Of a stretch of DNA of 64,000 nt, positions 35,976 to 44,876 are shown in pieces. A program made the position numbers and the translations under genes. This DNA comes from Flagellimonas ochracea (lineage in GTDB: Bacteria > Bacteroidota > Bacteroidia > Flavobacteriales > Flavobacteriaceae): the NCBI RefSeq assembly GCF_009903685.1, contig NZ_JAAABI010000002.1, forward strand, positions 496,001-560,000, written 5' to 3'. The first letter of the stretch is position 1. Each line of letters begins with the position of its first letter. Below the pieces are notes generated by a model. That model was given only the letters and a program-made list of their open reading frames with translations, was not told the origin of the DNA and did not search any database.

Positions 35976-36977
35976 CTAATCCAGTTTTTCCGTCAATTTG
36001 GCGAAGACTTTTTTTGGGTTCTTACCCTTGTACAAAATGCTATACACCGCATTTATAATGGGAGTTTTGGATTTTTTCTTTAGTTTTTCCATGAGCAGGT
36101 GCGCACTTTTGGTCGCATAATAACCTTCGGCGACCATATTCATTTCCATCATGGCACTTTTTACAGTGTATCCCTTGCCGATCATGTTGCCGAACATACG
36201 ATTTCTACTGAAAGTGGAATATCCAGTAACAAGGAGATCTCCCAAATAAGCAGAATTATTGATGTTCCTTTTCATTTTGTATACGCGATCTATAAAGCGT
36301 TTCATTTCACGGATGGCATTACTCATCAAAACGCTTTGAAAGTTATCCCCGTAGCCCAAACCATGGGCAATTCCCGCCGCAATAGCATAAATGTTCTTTA
36401 ACATTGCGGCGTACTCCGTTCCAATGATATCATCAGAAATTTTGGTACGGATGTAATCACTTTCCAAAACTTTGGCCACTTTTTTGGCTTTATCGTCGTC
36501 AGCGCAAGCAATGGTAAGATAAGACAGTCGCTCCAAGGCCACTTCTTCAGCATGGCATGGACCTGTGATTACTCCAATGTTTTCAAAGGGGATTTTATAT
36601 TCATCGTGAAAATGTTCTCCAACAATTTTTCCGCTTTCTGGAACAATTCCCTTGATGGCAGAAAAAATAATCTTGTCTTTTAGGGAAACTGTTAGACTTT
36701 TCAACTCATTCTCTAGGAAAGCCGAGGGAATGGCAAAAATTAGGACATCTGAATCCCTAATGGTTTTGTTGATGTCATGGCTTAAGGCTAATTTTTCAAC
36801 ATCAAACTCCACAGCGCTTATATAATTGGGGTTGTGCCCCTCATTTTTTATATGCCGAATTGCAGATTCGTTCCGCATGTACCATCCGACCGTATCCAAG
36901 TTCTCCGAAAGCATCTTTACCAAAGCGGTGCCCCAGCTTCCACCTCCCAATACGGCAAAACGTAATTTTTCCCTCAT
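35976..36977 (-). CDS. gpsA: NAD(P)H-dependent glycerol-3-phosphate dehydrogenase
   Basis: 333 residues. Rossmann motif VLGGGSWGTALV, central GPCHAEEVALER, and active-site KNIYAIAAGIAHGLGYGDN with the catalytic Lys. It makes sn-glycerol-3-phosphate for phospholipids from dihydroxyacetone phosphate. It is convergent with the LytTR gene (a 1-base gap) and shares a bidirectional promoter zone with the lipoprotein gene at 37101. Confidence 0.94.
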   Translation of the reverse strand: MREKLRFAVLGGGSWGTALVKMLSENLDTVGWYMRNESAIRHIKNEGHNPNYISAVEFDVEKLALSHDINKTIRDSDVLIFAIPSAFLENELKSLTVSLKDKIIFSAIKGIVPESGKIVGEHFHDEYKIPFENIGVITGPCHAEEVALERLSYLTIACADDDKAKKVAKVLESDYIRTKISDDIIGTEYAAMLKNIYAIAAGIAHGLGYGDNFQSVLMSNAIREMKRFIDRVYKMKRNINNSAYLGDLLVTGYSTFSRNRMFGNMIGKGYTVKSAMMEMNMVAEGYYATKSAHLLMEKLKKKSKTPIINAVYSILYKGKNPKKVFAKLTEKLD

Positions 36978-37007
36978 AGTGCCAATTTAGCGATTAAAGC
37001 TAAAAAA

Positions 37008-37015
37008 TATATTTG
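37008..37015 (+). promoter_or_regulatory. -7 box upstream of the 37101 lipoprotein gene
   Basis: TATATTTG matches TAnnTTTG, about 86 bases upstream of the ATG. It overlaps the opposite promoter zone of gpsA. Confidence 0.4.
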
Positions 37016-37018
37016 ACC

Positions 37019-37026
37019 CAAATTTA
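37019..37026 (-). promoter_or_regulatory. -7 box of gpsA
   Basis: The reverse strand reads TAAATTTG, 41 bases upstream of the gpsA ATG. It lies three bases from the divergent box at 37008-37015. Confidence 0.4.
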
Positions 37027-37100
37027 ATCATTGATTTTCAGATAGTTAAAAACATTGGCATGATGCTTGAAAAGATATGGTTGAACCAAAATATCGAGTT

Positions 37101-38027
37101 ATGAAAATTGGAAAACTACACTTTGGACTACTATTTTTTGGACTTTTATTGAGCTCTTGTTATACGGAAGTGATTGTTGAAGATGATATTATCGTAGAAG
37201 AGACACCGTTTAATGCAGCACTGTTCTTGGAGTCTTACGACCTATGGTATGTGGACATCAATGCGACCAAGGGCAATGGTGAGGTTCCTTTTTTACAGCA
37301 AGCTTTTACCATTTCATTTAAAAATGGGGTGGTGTATGCCAACAATAATTTGGTGGGCATTGGCAAAACAGGGAATGGATTTGGAATAGACGTGGGATCT
37401 TATGCCACTCTTTTGGGGGCTGTAGAAATTGATCATGACATAGATGGAATTTGGCTATTGGATATATCTGCCTTGGACAATGGTACGCTGGAATTTTATG
37501 AACGTAGCTCAAACACCTCTTATATTTTAAGGGGATATCAAAGAAACAGTTTTGATTACGATAGGGTCTTTTACGACAATATGCATTATTTCTTACAGGA
37601 GTATTCGGTTTGGGAAAAAACCTATACCAGTGAAGTAGGGGCACTGAATGATTTTGACGACGAGAATTATATTCAGTTTATCTCTGGGGCGGAGATTGGT
37701 GTTTTTAGGTCTTCGATAGATGCAGTGGGAATCCCTTTGAATGCTTTGAAATGGGATTACGAGGGCAACTACCAAGTATTTGATGTAGCCAATTACCCGA
37801 CCTTGAAAACTTTAACGCTGGATTATGACTTTTTGGGCAATGATTATTTTGAATTGTACGTTATTGATGATAGTACTATTGAACTGTATCACACGGCAAG
37901 TGGCACTGCGTATGAATTCACAGGAAGGGGCTATCAGCAGTACTTAAAATCGGGAGGCACGACATCAAAAAAACGAGTAAAGCGCAACAACCCGGTAATG
38001 AATGTGACAAGACAAAGAAAAATGTAA
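37101..38027 (+). CDS. Conserved flavobacterial lipoprotein, unknown
   Basis: 308 residues from MKIGKLHFGLLFFGLLLSSC with lipobox Cys20; the ATG 24 bases earlier would disrupt the signal. The mature part has related internal segments (LESYDLWYVDINATKG / LKTLTLDYDFLGNDYFELYV). From memory, relatives in Flavobacteria are labelled nicotinic acid mononucleotide adenyltransferase; no HxGH or other NadD motif is present, so that name looks wrong. Followed by a strong terminator. Confidence 0.8.
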   Translation: MKIGKLHFGLLFFGLLLSSCYTEVIVEDDIIVEETPFNAALFLESYDLWYVDINATKGNGEVPFLQQAFTISFKNGVVYANNNLVGIGKTGNGFGIDVGSYATLLGAVEIDHDIDGIWLLDISALDNGTLEFYERSSNTSYILRGYQRNSFDYDRVFYDNMHYFLQEYSVWEKTYTSEVGALNDFDDENYIQFISGAEIGVFRSSIDAVGIPLNALKWDYEGNYQVFDVANYPTLKTLTLDYDFLGNDYFELYVIDDSTIELYHTASGTAYEFTGRGYQQYLKSGGTTSKKRVKRNNPVMNVTRQRKM

Positions 38028-38082
38028 GGAAAATAATTAGTGTTCGACTATACAAACAAGTTTTTTGGTTGGTTATTTAGTT

Positions 38083-38124
38083 AAGAATCGCTTTGGGCAC
38101 TTTAGCTTGAAGCGATTCTTTTTT
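38083..38124 (+). terminator. Strong rho-independent terminator
   Basis: A perfect 11-bp stem AAGAATCGCTT / AAGCGATTCTT with a 16-base loop, followed by a T-run. It ends the transcript of the 37101 lipoprotein gene and overlaps the stop of the convergent AraC gene. Confidence 0.9.
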
Positions 38125-38968
38125 ATCGGGTTTGATTGCTCTTATAGGCTGAAGGGTTTTCACCACTTATCTTTTTAAAAGTCCTATTGAAATAGGACAA
38201 GCTTTCAAAACCACATTCATAGCAGGTTTCGCTTATATTTCTGCCTGAAAGCAAAAACCGCTTTGCCTGTGTTATACGGTATTGGTTTAAAAAATTGGTA
38301 AAGGTACTTCCGGTGGACTTTTTAAAATACCTACAAAATGCCTCCTTTCCAAGATTGACCAATTTGGCGACCTCTTCCAACTTGATTTTTTGTGAGTAAT
38401 GTTCATCAATATAGGAATAGACCCTTTGCAGACGCAGTTGCTGTTTTGCGGCTTTATCGTTGATGATTGGTTTGGAGTGCAGCAATTCAAACTCAGCGCT
38501 TTTGGCCAATAGTTTTAGAATGCGAAGAATTTGCAAGAATTGTTCAAAGGTATTCATCCTGTGCAATTGCTTCATCTGATTTCCAACAGTCTCCTTGGTT
38601 TCCCCTAAAAAAGCAATCCCATGCTGCGACTTCCCCAACAACTCATAAACGTCAATGAGCTCTTCAATTTCATTAAATATTTTTTCTTTAAATGAAGCAC
38701 TGATGTGCAGCACCTCTTTTCTATAGTCTGTTTTTATGCCATAATCAAAGTTCAGGTGTGGAATGTTGGAACCTATCAAAACCAGATCACTTTTCTTAAA
38801 CGCTGATATGTGACGTCCCACATGTCGTGTGCCATTGGCCCCTTCAATATAAACCAATTCAAATTCGGGATGAAAGTGCCAAAAGAACAGGTCGTTAAGT
38901 TTTGGGTTATGCAAAAGCCGAAAAGAACTTTTATCATCTGGCCGAATGTTTTCCAATTGAATTTTCAC
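38123..38968 (-). CDS. AraC family transcriptional regulator, GTG start
   Basis: 281 residues. An N-terminal cupin-like sensor (residues about 20-100; FFWHFHPEFELVYIEG) and a C-terminal double HTH from about 185 (KIKLEEVAKLVNLGKEAF, FESLSYFNRTFKKISGENP). The only usable start is GTG at 38968; a stop lies four codons upstream. It is divergent from the PhyH dioxygenase, a likely target. Confidence 0.92.
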   Translation of the reverse strand: MKIQLENIRPDDKSSFRLLHNPKLNDLFFWHFHPEFELVYIEGANGTRHVGRHISAFKKSDLVLIGSNIPHLNFDYGIKTDYRKEVLHISASFKEKIFNEIEELIDVYELLGKSQHGIAFLGETKETVGNQMKQLHRMNTFEQFLQILRILKLLAKSAEFELLHSKPIINDKAAKQQLRLQRVYSYIDEHYSQKIKLEEVAKLVNLGKEAFCRYFKKSTGSTFTNFLNQYRITQAKRFLLSGRNISETCYECGFESLSYFNRTFKKISGENPSAYKSNQTR

Positions 38969-39062
38969 TTTATTGTTTTAAATGACTTGAAAATAATCAA
39001 TATAAATCAATATAATTCAAATACTGGTCAATAGTAAGGTAGATGAAATGTACAAAGGCGAC

Positions 39063-39070
39063 TAGTTTTG
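39063..39070 (+). promoter_or_regulatory. -7 box of the PhyH gene
   Basis: TAGTTTTG matches TAnnTTTG, 33 bases upstream of the ATG, in the divergent gap with the AraC gene. Confidence 0.4.
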
Positions 39071-39102
39071 AATCACGGACATTAAATTAAAGAGGTAAGA
39101 AA

Positions 39103-40077
39103 ATGGCACAGAAAAAGATGAAAATGGAAATGGCCAACAAAGCACATGAAGAAATTCCAGGAAATCCATCCACGGCAACCAGTAGTAAGATAAAATTGAA
39201 CGATAGATCAAACGGAAAGACTTTGAGGGTACTTTCTGAACAGGATTGGGATTTTTGGATTGAAAATGGATACGTTGTCATAAAAAATGCTGTCCCAAAG
39301 CATCAAGCGAAGGCCACGGCAGATTTTTTATGGGAGTTTGACGAAAAGGACCCCAACGATGCCAACACTTGGCACACACCACCTCGAGCAGAAATGAAAA
39401 TGAAAGAGTTAACAGGAACCGGAATGGTAGAGGTCTACAACCATCAACATTTATGGAACAACAGACAAACACGAAGGGTGTATGATGCTTTTGTGGATAT
39501 CTGGGGGACCGAAAAACTATGGGTGACCATTGATCGGGCCAATTTAAACTTTCCACAACGGCCGGGCCAAAATAAAAAAGGATTCATCCATTGGGATTAT
39601 GATCCCGAAACCCGACCACAAAATGTGCAGGGTGTTCTGGCCTTGGCAGATCAAACGGATGAAAATATGGGAGGGTTTCAATGCATCCCTTGGCTTTATC
39701 AAAATTATGATACTTGGAAGCTCACCCAACCTGAAGACCGGGACCATTTTCAGCCAGATATTACAGGGCTGGAGGATAAGATTGTAAAAGTGAAGATGGA
39801 TGCCGGGGACCTCCTTATCTTCAACAGTACTTTGGCACATGGGATCAGGCCCAATAAATCGGGCAACAAGGTGCGGATAGCACAATATATTTCCATGATG
39901 CCAGCCGAAGAGGACAACAAACAACTGCGGGAATGGAGAATCAATTCATGGAAACACAGAATCGCACCAGAGGGCTATGCTTTTCCCGGAGACCCCCGAA
40001 ATTGGGAACGCGATAAATACAATACCGCAAAATTAACCACACTTGGCAAGAAGTTATTGGGGTTGACCAACTGGTAG
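39103..40077 (+). CDS. Phytanoyl-CoA dioxygenase (PhyH) family protein
   Basis: 324 residues. Fe(II)/2-oxoglutarate oxygenase: H163-x-D165 (FIHWDYD), distal H246 (LAHGIRP), and an Arg in NKVRIA that can hold 2-oxoglutarate. No signal peptide. PhyH enzymes hydroxylate diverse small molecules; the substrate is unknown. The divergent AraC regulator suggests induction by that substrate. The first about 38 residues are polar and may not be needed if a later ATG is used. Confidence 0.88.
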   Translation: MAQKKMKMEMANKAHEEIPGNPSTATSSKIKLNDRSNGKTLRVLSEQDWDFWIENGYVVIKNAVPKHQAKATADFLWEFDEKDPNDANTWHTPPRAEMKMKELTGTGMVEVYNHQHLWNNRQTRRVYDAFVDIWGTEKLWVTIDRANLNFPQRPGQNKKGFIHWDYDPETRPQNVQGVLALADQTDENMGGFQCIPWLYQNYDTWKLTQPEDRDHFQPDITGLEDKIVKVKMDAGDLLIFNSTLAHGIRPNKSGNKVRIAQYISMMPAEEDNKQLREWRINSWKHRIAPEGYAFPGDPRNWERDKYNTAKLTTLGKKLLGLTNW

Positions 40078-40131
40078 ATCATGAAATCCTTAAAAATCAT
40101 CCCTTCGTTGGTCTCTCTGATTGAATAGCCC

Positions 40132-40139
40132 TATTTTTG
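40132..40139 (+). promoter_or_regulatory. -7 box of the third SulP gene
   Basis: TATTTTTG matches TAnnTTTG, 20 bases before the ATG. A TTG 21 bases upstream (40108-40110) may act as the -33 element. Confidence 0.45.
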
Positions 40140-40158
40140 CCGGCTTCAACACAAAGCC

Positions 40159-41700
40159 ATGAAAAAGTATCTTAATCTCTTTGACTTCTCACAGAAAGTA
40201 AATTATCGTACTGAAGTATTATCTGGACTGACAGTGGCGCTGGCCCTGGTCCCTGAGGCCATAGCCTTTGCGTTGATAGCAGGATTATCTCCTTTAACTG
40301 GATTATATGCTGCCTTTGTGATGGGATTGGTCACATCTATTTTGGGCGGTAGACCTGGGATGATTTCTGGCGCCACTGGAGCGGTTGCCGTTGTAATTGT
40401 AAGTTTGGCAAGGGATTATGGCGTGGAATATGTTTTCGCAGCAGTTGTTTTTGCCGGCATGCTGCAGATCATTGCTGGTCTGTTGCGTTTGGGAAAATTG
40501 ATGCGTTTAGTGCCCCATCCCGTAATCTTTGGATTCGTCAATGGATTGGCCATAATCATATTTATGTCACAGTTAGATCAATTTAAGACTTTGGATGGAA
40601 GTTGGCTCACTGGAAGCACTTTGTATATATTTTTGGGATTGGTACTGCTTACCATGTTGGTTATCTGGGGACTTCCTAGGTTGAGCAAAGTGGTTCCTGC
40701 GTCTTTGGCGGCCATATTGTTGGTATTTGGAATCGTATTTTTCTTTAATATAGAGACTAGGACCATCGGCGATATAGCCTCCATACAAGGAAGCTTTCCT
40801 CCTTTCCATATTCCTGATTTGCCTTTTACCTTGGAAACCCTGAAAATTATATTTCCTTATGCGGCCATTGTGGCCGGGGTAGGACTCATTGAAAGTTTAT
40901 TGACCTTGAACATTGTGGATGAAATCACAGAAACCCGTGGTCGTGGAAACAAGGAAGCTGTAGCCCAGGGAACCGCGAATATTCTCTCTGGTCTTTTTTC
41001 AGGGATGGGCGGCTGTGCCATGATTGGGCAAAGTCTGATTAATACTTCCAATGGTGCCAGAGCTAGGTTATCTGGGATTGTGGCGGCCGTGATGCTGTTG
41101 GCTTTTATTATGTTCGGTTCCAGTTTAATAGAAAAAGTGCCGATGGCTGCATTGACCGGTTTGATGATAATGGTGGCCTTGGGCACTTTTGAATGGGCCA
41201 GCCTCAGAACTTTTAGACGAATGCCAAAATCAGATGTACTGGTGATGATTTTGGTAACCTTGGTGACCGTGTTCCTTCACAATTTGGCTTTGGCCGTTTT
41301 GGTCGGGGTCATAATTTCGGCGTTAGTATTCGCTTGGGACAATGCCATTCGCATTCGTGCCAGAAAAAGTATTGATGAGGATGGAGTGAAACACTATGAA
41401 ATCTATGGGCCACTCTTTTTTGGAAGCACTACCCTTTTTGCCGAAAAGTTTGATGTGCTCAACGACCCAGATGAAGTGGTTATTGATTTTGCCGAAAGCC
41501 GTGTAGTGGATATGTCCGCGATAGAAGCTGTAAATAAAATTACGGAGCGTTACCGAAAAGTAGGCAAAAAGGTACATCTGAAGCACCTCAGTAAAGATTG
41601 TATTCGACTCCTTAAAAATGCGGACGACATCATTGAGGTAAACATGTTGGAAGATCCAACCTATAAAGTGGCAGTTGACAAAATCTGGCCGTATAAGTAA
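40159..41700 (+). CDS. SulP family anion transporter with STAS domain
   Basis: 513 residues. SulP core motifs (VALALVPEAIAFALIAGLSP, MISGATGAVAVVI) and a C-terminal STAS domain from about 410 (GPLFFGSTTLFAEKF, VDMSAIEAV). It lacks the long insertion of the protein at 1304-3166. No carbonic anhydrase is beside it, so sulfate, bicarbonate or other anions are all possible. Preceded by its own -7 box. Confidence 0.92.
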   Translation: MKKYLNLFDFSQKVNYRTEVLSGLTVALALVPEAIAFALIAGLSPLTGLYAAFVMGLVTSILGGRPGMISGATGAVAVVIVSLARDYGVEYVFAAVVFAGMLQIIAGLLRLGKLMRLVPHPVIFGFVNGLAIIIFMSQLDQFKTLDGSWLTGSTLYIFLGLVLLTMLVIWGLPRLSKVVPASLAAILLVFGIVFFFNIETRTIGDIASIQGSFPPFHIPDLPFTLETLKIIFPYAAIVAGVGLIESLLTLNIVDEITETRGRGNKEAVAQGTANILSGLFSGMGGCAMIGQSLINTSNGARARLSGIVAAVMLLAFIMFGSSLIEKVPMAALTGLMIMVALGTFEWASLRTFRRMPKSDVLVMILVTLVTVFLHNLALAVLVGVIISALVFAWDNAIRIRARKSIDEDGVKHYEIYGPLFFGSTTLFAEKFDVLNDPDEVVIDFAESRVVDMSAIEAVNKITERYRKVGKKVHLKHLSKDCIRLLKNADDIIEVNMLEDPTYKVAVDKIWPYK

Positions 41701-41727
41701 GGAAGAAACAATCGGTATTGTGGCCAA

Positions 41728-42333
41728 TCAATCCCTTAACCTTCCCGAAAAAACACTCACTTTGGGATTTTTGGGATTTCCGGTGATTCTTCTGAGCAGT
41801 ACAATTTGGCCTGTGTGGTACATGCAGTCCGAAAGCATGCCATTTATCATGTTCCAATACGGATACACGGATTCCCTATCCCCATTTTGGAAAACAACGT
41901 TACACTGCTCGAATTCCTCGGCCTGCTTGCCTCGAATTTTGTCACTGGCCAATTTTATATTCCCCAATGTGCTTTTGCGAACTTCCTCGAATGAAAGTTC
42001 AGGGGGATTTTCCAGTCGGATGTTTGGATTTCCATCAGCGGCGTTCAAAATCATTTTGGACATGGTGTGTATGTGCTTCAAAGTTTCCTTGCTGGTCCTT
42101 GCCCCTTCAGAAGGGCTGTAATCCAAATCCTTTTCAGTCAATCCCTCGGTGGCCCAATAATATCGAAATCCGAGTGCATCTATCATTCGGGCAACAACAT
42201 TACCAGGCCCAAAATCTTCAGGATATTCTGGTATTTGATAATATGGAAGTTCCATGTCCTGTGCTTGGGAGTTCAGCACTAATGTAAAAAAGAAAACAAC
42301 ACTAAATTTTTTTGATAAACGAAGATTTTTCAT
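41728..42333 (-). CDS. Exported DinB family protein
   Basis: 201 residues with a signal peptide (ends near NSQAQ). A DinB-like four-helix bundle carries probable metal His residues: H in TLKHIHTM and H in MYHTGQIV. Most DinB proteins are cytoplasmic and many are bacillithiol-dependent; export is unusual and suggests another role. Downstream of the YCII gene on the same strand. Confidence 0.85.
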   Translation of the reverse strand: MKNLRLSKKFSVVFFFTLVLNSQAQDMELPYYQIPEYPEDFGPGNVVARMIDALGFRYYWATEGLTEKDLDYSPSEGARTSKETLKHIHTMSKMILNAADGNPNIRLENPPELSFEEVRKSTLGNIKLASDKIRGKQAEEFEQCNVVFQNGDRESVYPYWNMINGMLSDCMYHTGQIVLLRRITGNPKNPKVSVFSGRLRD

Positions 42334-42345
42334 GGTAAAATAGAG

Positions 42346-42840
42346 CTAATCGACAATCGGTTTTTTGGTAAGGGTAAGCCCTATTTCATTAACTTCCATG
42401 AGGGCTGCAGTGCCATACCATTCTTTCAACTCCATAACCAGACTGCCGGCTTTAATGGCAGGATCGGTTTCTGTGAGCTTTTTGGCCTCTTCCACGGAAT
42501 CTACATTAAAAATGTAAATGCCACGAAGGTCATCGTTGCCAAAAAACGGACCGGCCAGCACCAGTTTTCCTTCTTCGGCCATTTTCCCAATGTTGCGCAA
42601 ATGGGCTGCTTGCAGGGCATTGGCTTCTTCTTTTGGCAATGATCTATTGGGTCCTCGTTTCAAAAAAGCAAATACATATTTCTTCATTCCGTAGTCATCA
42701 GCCCCATATTTTTTGGCTTTTTCGGCATTGTACACCACTTCATTGGCATTATTGGACTTTGTTTTTTCTTCTGATGGAGATTGTGCATGGATTGCAGCAC
42801 AAAAGACCCAAAAGAGAATGAAAAGAATTTTTGTTTTCAT
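42346..42840 (-). CDS. Exported YCII-related protein
   Basis: 164 residues with a signal peptide (ends near IHAQ). A YCII-like alpha/beta fold (MKKYVFAFLKRGPNRSLP, KLVLAGPFFGNDDLRGIYIF) occupies residues about 52-150. YCII proteins are small enzymes or folding domains of unclear function; the exported form is notable. Gap of 12 bases to the DinB gene. Confidence 0.85.
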   Translation of the reverse strand: MKTKILFILFWVFCAAIHAQSPSEEKTKSNNANEVVYNAEKAKKYGADDYGMKKYVFAFLKRGPNRSLPKEEANALQAAHLRNIGKMAEEGKLVLAGPFFGNDDLRGIYIFNVDSVEEAKKLTETDPAIKAGSLVMELKEWYGTAALMEVNEIGLTLTKKPIVD

Positions 42841-42977
42841 GGGCTGGTTGATTTTTAGGTGTTGTAGAAATCGAAAATAACCTTTAAAAAATCACCTTTT
42901 TTAGTAGATTCTGTTAAAAACAAGTTGTTAAAAGTTAAAAATAATAGCGTATTCCCCTCCCTTTGGTCTTATCTAAG

Positions 42978-43331
42978 TCAATCGATGCATCCTTTGTAAA
43001 AAACATCAAAAGGATGCACTTCCACATTAAAAAGTTCATTTTGTATCGCAACATCTTCATGCAACAGTGTTTCGGCTGCTTTTAGATCAGAAGCTTTAAA
43101 AACAATCATTCCCGTATCGCTGTATCGGGCCCCCACAACAATGGTACTATCTTTACGTAGTTGTGCAAGAAACGCTGAGTGTTCTTTAAAAAATTGTTGT
43201 TCCATCGGCTCAACCTCCATATTCCATGAAGCGCCCAAGGTGTAAAGCGCAACAAAATGGGGGATTTCTACTTCTGACTTTTGTGCCTGTGCCATCAATG
43301 GAAGAATAAGCAATAGAATGATTTTTTTCAT
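42978..43331 (-). CDS. Small exported YCII-like protein
   Basis: 117 residues from MKKIILLLILPLMAQAQ. A longer frame to 43517 runs antisense to its neighbour's phase and is rejected. YCII-like fold: FVALYTLGASWNMEVEP, DSTIVVGARYSDTGMIVFKA. A second exported YCII-type gene in this short region. One base separates it from the upstream META lipoprotein gene. Confidence 0.78.
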   Translation of the reverse strand: MKKIILLLILPLMAQAQKSEVEIPHFVALYTLGASWNMEVEPMEQQFFKEHSAFLAQLRKDSTIVVGARYSDTGMIVFKASDLKAAETLLHEDVAIQNELFNVEVHPFDVFYKGCID

Positions 43332-43332
43332 A

Positions 43333-44142
43333 TCAATCTGTTTTTTTGAATTGCAATAAGGGTTGTTGGCTTTCATCGTATAAGTAAAGCTTGTTGTCTT
43401 CGATGTGATAGGAAACCACATGTGGCAACAGTTCCAAGAATTCGGTCTCCAGCTTAAGGTTTGGACAGGCCATTTTAGTGACCATTGCTTCTGAAAAGCG
43501 TAGCGCGTCCTTTTCAAAAGTTATCCCTCCGGCCATTCTGTTGCAACCGGCCATACCTGAAAAACGATTGGTCCTGGTATCGATTTCAAGAAAGGGTAAA
43601 TCCTTTCCCTTAACGTTCATTGTCGAGAGCTGTTTTCCATTTATTTTATGAAGCACCCACATATCATGCAGTCTGTAATCTATCACATAAGAACCACATC
43701 CTTCCAAAATGGTGGCTGTGTTCTTATCCGTGTCTTTATAGGAAATGGTCACGGTGTATGGAGATTTCTTGTTGGTAATGGAATCGATACATTCCTTTTG
43801 GGCAATAATAATATCTATTGCAGCAGCGTCATTCTTAATGCGATACATTCTAAGGTTGGAGCCATCCAAAGTTATGGGTTCCGTAAGTGCAGCCGTCGAC
43901 TGCATTTCGTTCATATCCAGTTCAAAATGGTCTTCGAACAGTTTTAGGTCCCACAAGGGTTCAGAGCCATTGGCCTTAAAGCTACTTTTGTCCAAAATCA
44001 CTTTTTCTGTGTCATTCGCTTTGGTTGGGATAGTGTCTTCTACAAGAATGTCCTCTATGGTCGGTTCTTTAGGCTCCTTTTTTTTCTCGACACAGTTTGC
44101 CATAAGAGTTATGGAACAAACCAAAACAATTATATTTTTCAT
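43333..44142 (-). CDS. META/HslJ domain lipoprotein
   Basis: 269 residues with a lipoprotein signal (LMANC, Cys17). An N-terminal domain carries NGSEPLWDLKLFEDHFEL, typical of envelope META-associated proteins, followed by a C-terminal META domain from about residue 165 (WVLHKINGKQL, FSGMAGCNRMAGGITF). HslJ/META proteins act in envelope stress and small-molecule resistance; the role here is unknown. Same-strand cluster with the exported YCII gene. Confidence 0.87.
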   Translation of the reverse strand: MKNIIVLVCSITLMANCVEKKKEPKEPTIEDILVEDTIPTKANDTEKVILDKSSFKANGSEPLWDLKLFEDHFELDMNEMQSTAALTEPITLDGSNLRMYRIKNDAAAIDIIIAQKECIDSITNKKSPYTVTISYKDTDKNTATILEGCGSYVIDYRLHDMWVLHKINGKQLSTMNVKGKDLPFLEIDTRTNRFSGMAGCNRMAGGITFEKDALRFSEAMVTKMACPNLKLETEFLELLPHVVSYHIEDNKLYLYDESQQPLLQFKKTD

Positions 44143-44150
44143 GATTTTTC

Positions 44151-44876
44151 CTATTCAGATAGGGTTCTTTTACTCCAAATCTCGTAGATGGGCATTCCTT
44201 TGCTGCTTAATCCAGAGTGGTGCCAGTCCCCATCCTTGATTTCATAGTCGAATTCCAAACTCGCACCAACACGCGAATCGTCCCTTGAAAAGAAGCCAAT
44301 TAGCTCCGTGTATTTTCCATTCTTGGTGGTATAGGTTCCACCACCGGTCCCCATAAATTCTTTTGTTTCTGTATTATAGGCAATCCATTGAAATCGGGTG
44401 CCCGATAAAATCTTCATGGTCTTTCTGGGGCGGGAAGTGTCCATTTGGCGCATTTCTCCACCACGTTTTCTCCCTGAAATGAGCCATGCACCATTTAGTT
44501 CTCCTGGCCCACCATCATCGATTCGTGTCCAAACCTTATCCGCCATATGTAATTGTCCATCAATAAATTCAAATTCAGTACTTTCTGAGGTGCCTACCAA
44601 ACTGGGATCAAATGTTGCGAATTCATAGGTGTGGTTAAAGGTGGCGTTATTTGTATTAAAAGAACCTCCCCAAGTCCCGCCAAACTTTCCCGTTTCCTTG
44701 TCAAAGAATGCTTCAGAGACGAAGCCATAAGAAAAAATGGTCACATAGTGGGTGTCAACACCTGCTTCGTTTTGTAAAACAGTCTCCCAAGCGCCGTCAA
44801 ACGATTGGGACTGCAAAACGGAACAAAACAAGAATAAAAAGGGGATAATAATGCATTTAGTTTTCGTCAAATTCAT
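44151..44876 (-). CDS. Secreted lipocalin-like protein, unknown
   Basis: 241 residues with a signal peptide (ends near LQSQ). Two related beta-rich halves: FDGAWETVLQNEAGVDTHY and LNGAWLISGRKRGGEMRQM begin each half, followed by FGGTWGGSF and MGTGGGTYTT. This suggests a tandem lipocalin-like fold. No catalytic residues recognised. The start overlaps the upstream HTH/LamG membrane protein by 20 bases, so the two are probably cotranslated. Confidence 0.78.
   Translation of the reverse strand: MNLTKTKCIIIPFLFLFCSVLQSQSFDGAWETVLQNEAGVDTHYVTIFSYGFVSEAFFDKETGKFGGTWGGSFNTNNATFNHTYEFATFDPSLVGTSESTEFEFIDGQLHMADKVWTRIDDGGPGELNGAWLISGRKRGGEMRQMDTSRPRKTMKILSGTRFQWIAYNTETKEFMGTGGGTYTTKNGKYTELIGFFSRDDSRVGASLEFDYEIKDGDWHHSGLSSKGMPIYEIWSKRTLSE

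Noticed and set aside
43332..43517. Longer frame of the small YCII gene
   Set aside because: It overlaps the META gene in another phase, and the natural signal peptide begins at 43331.
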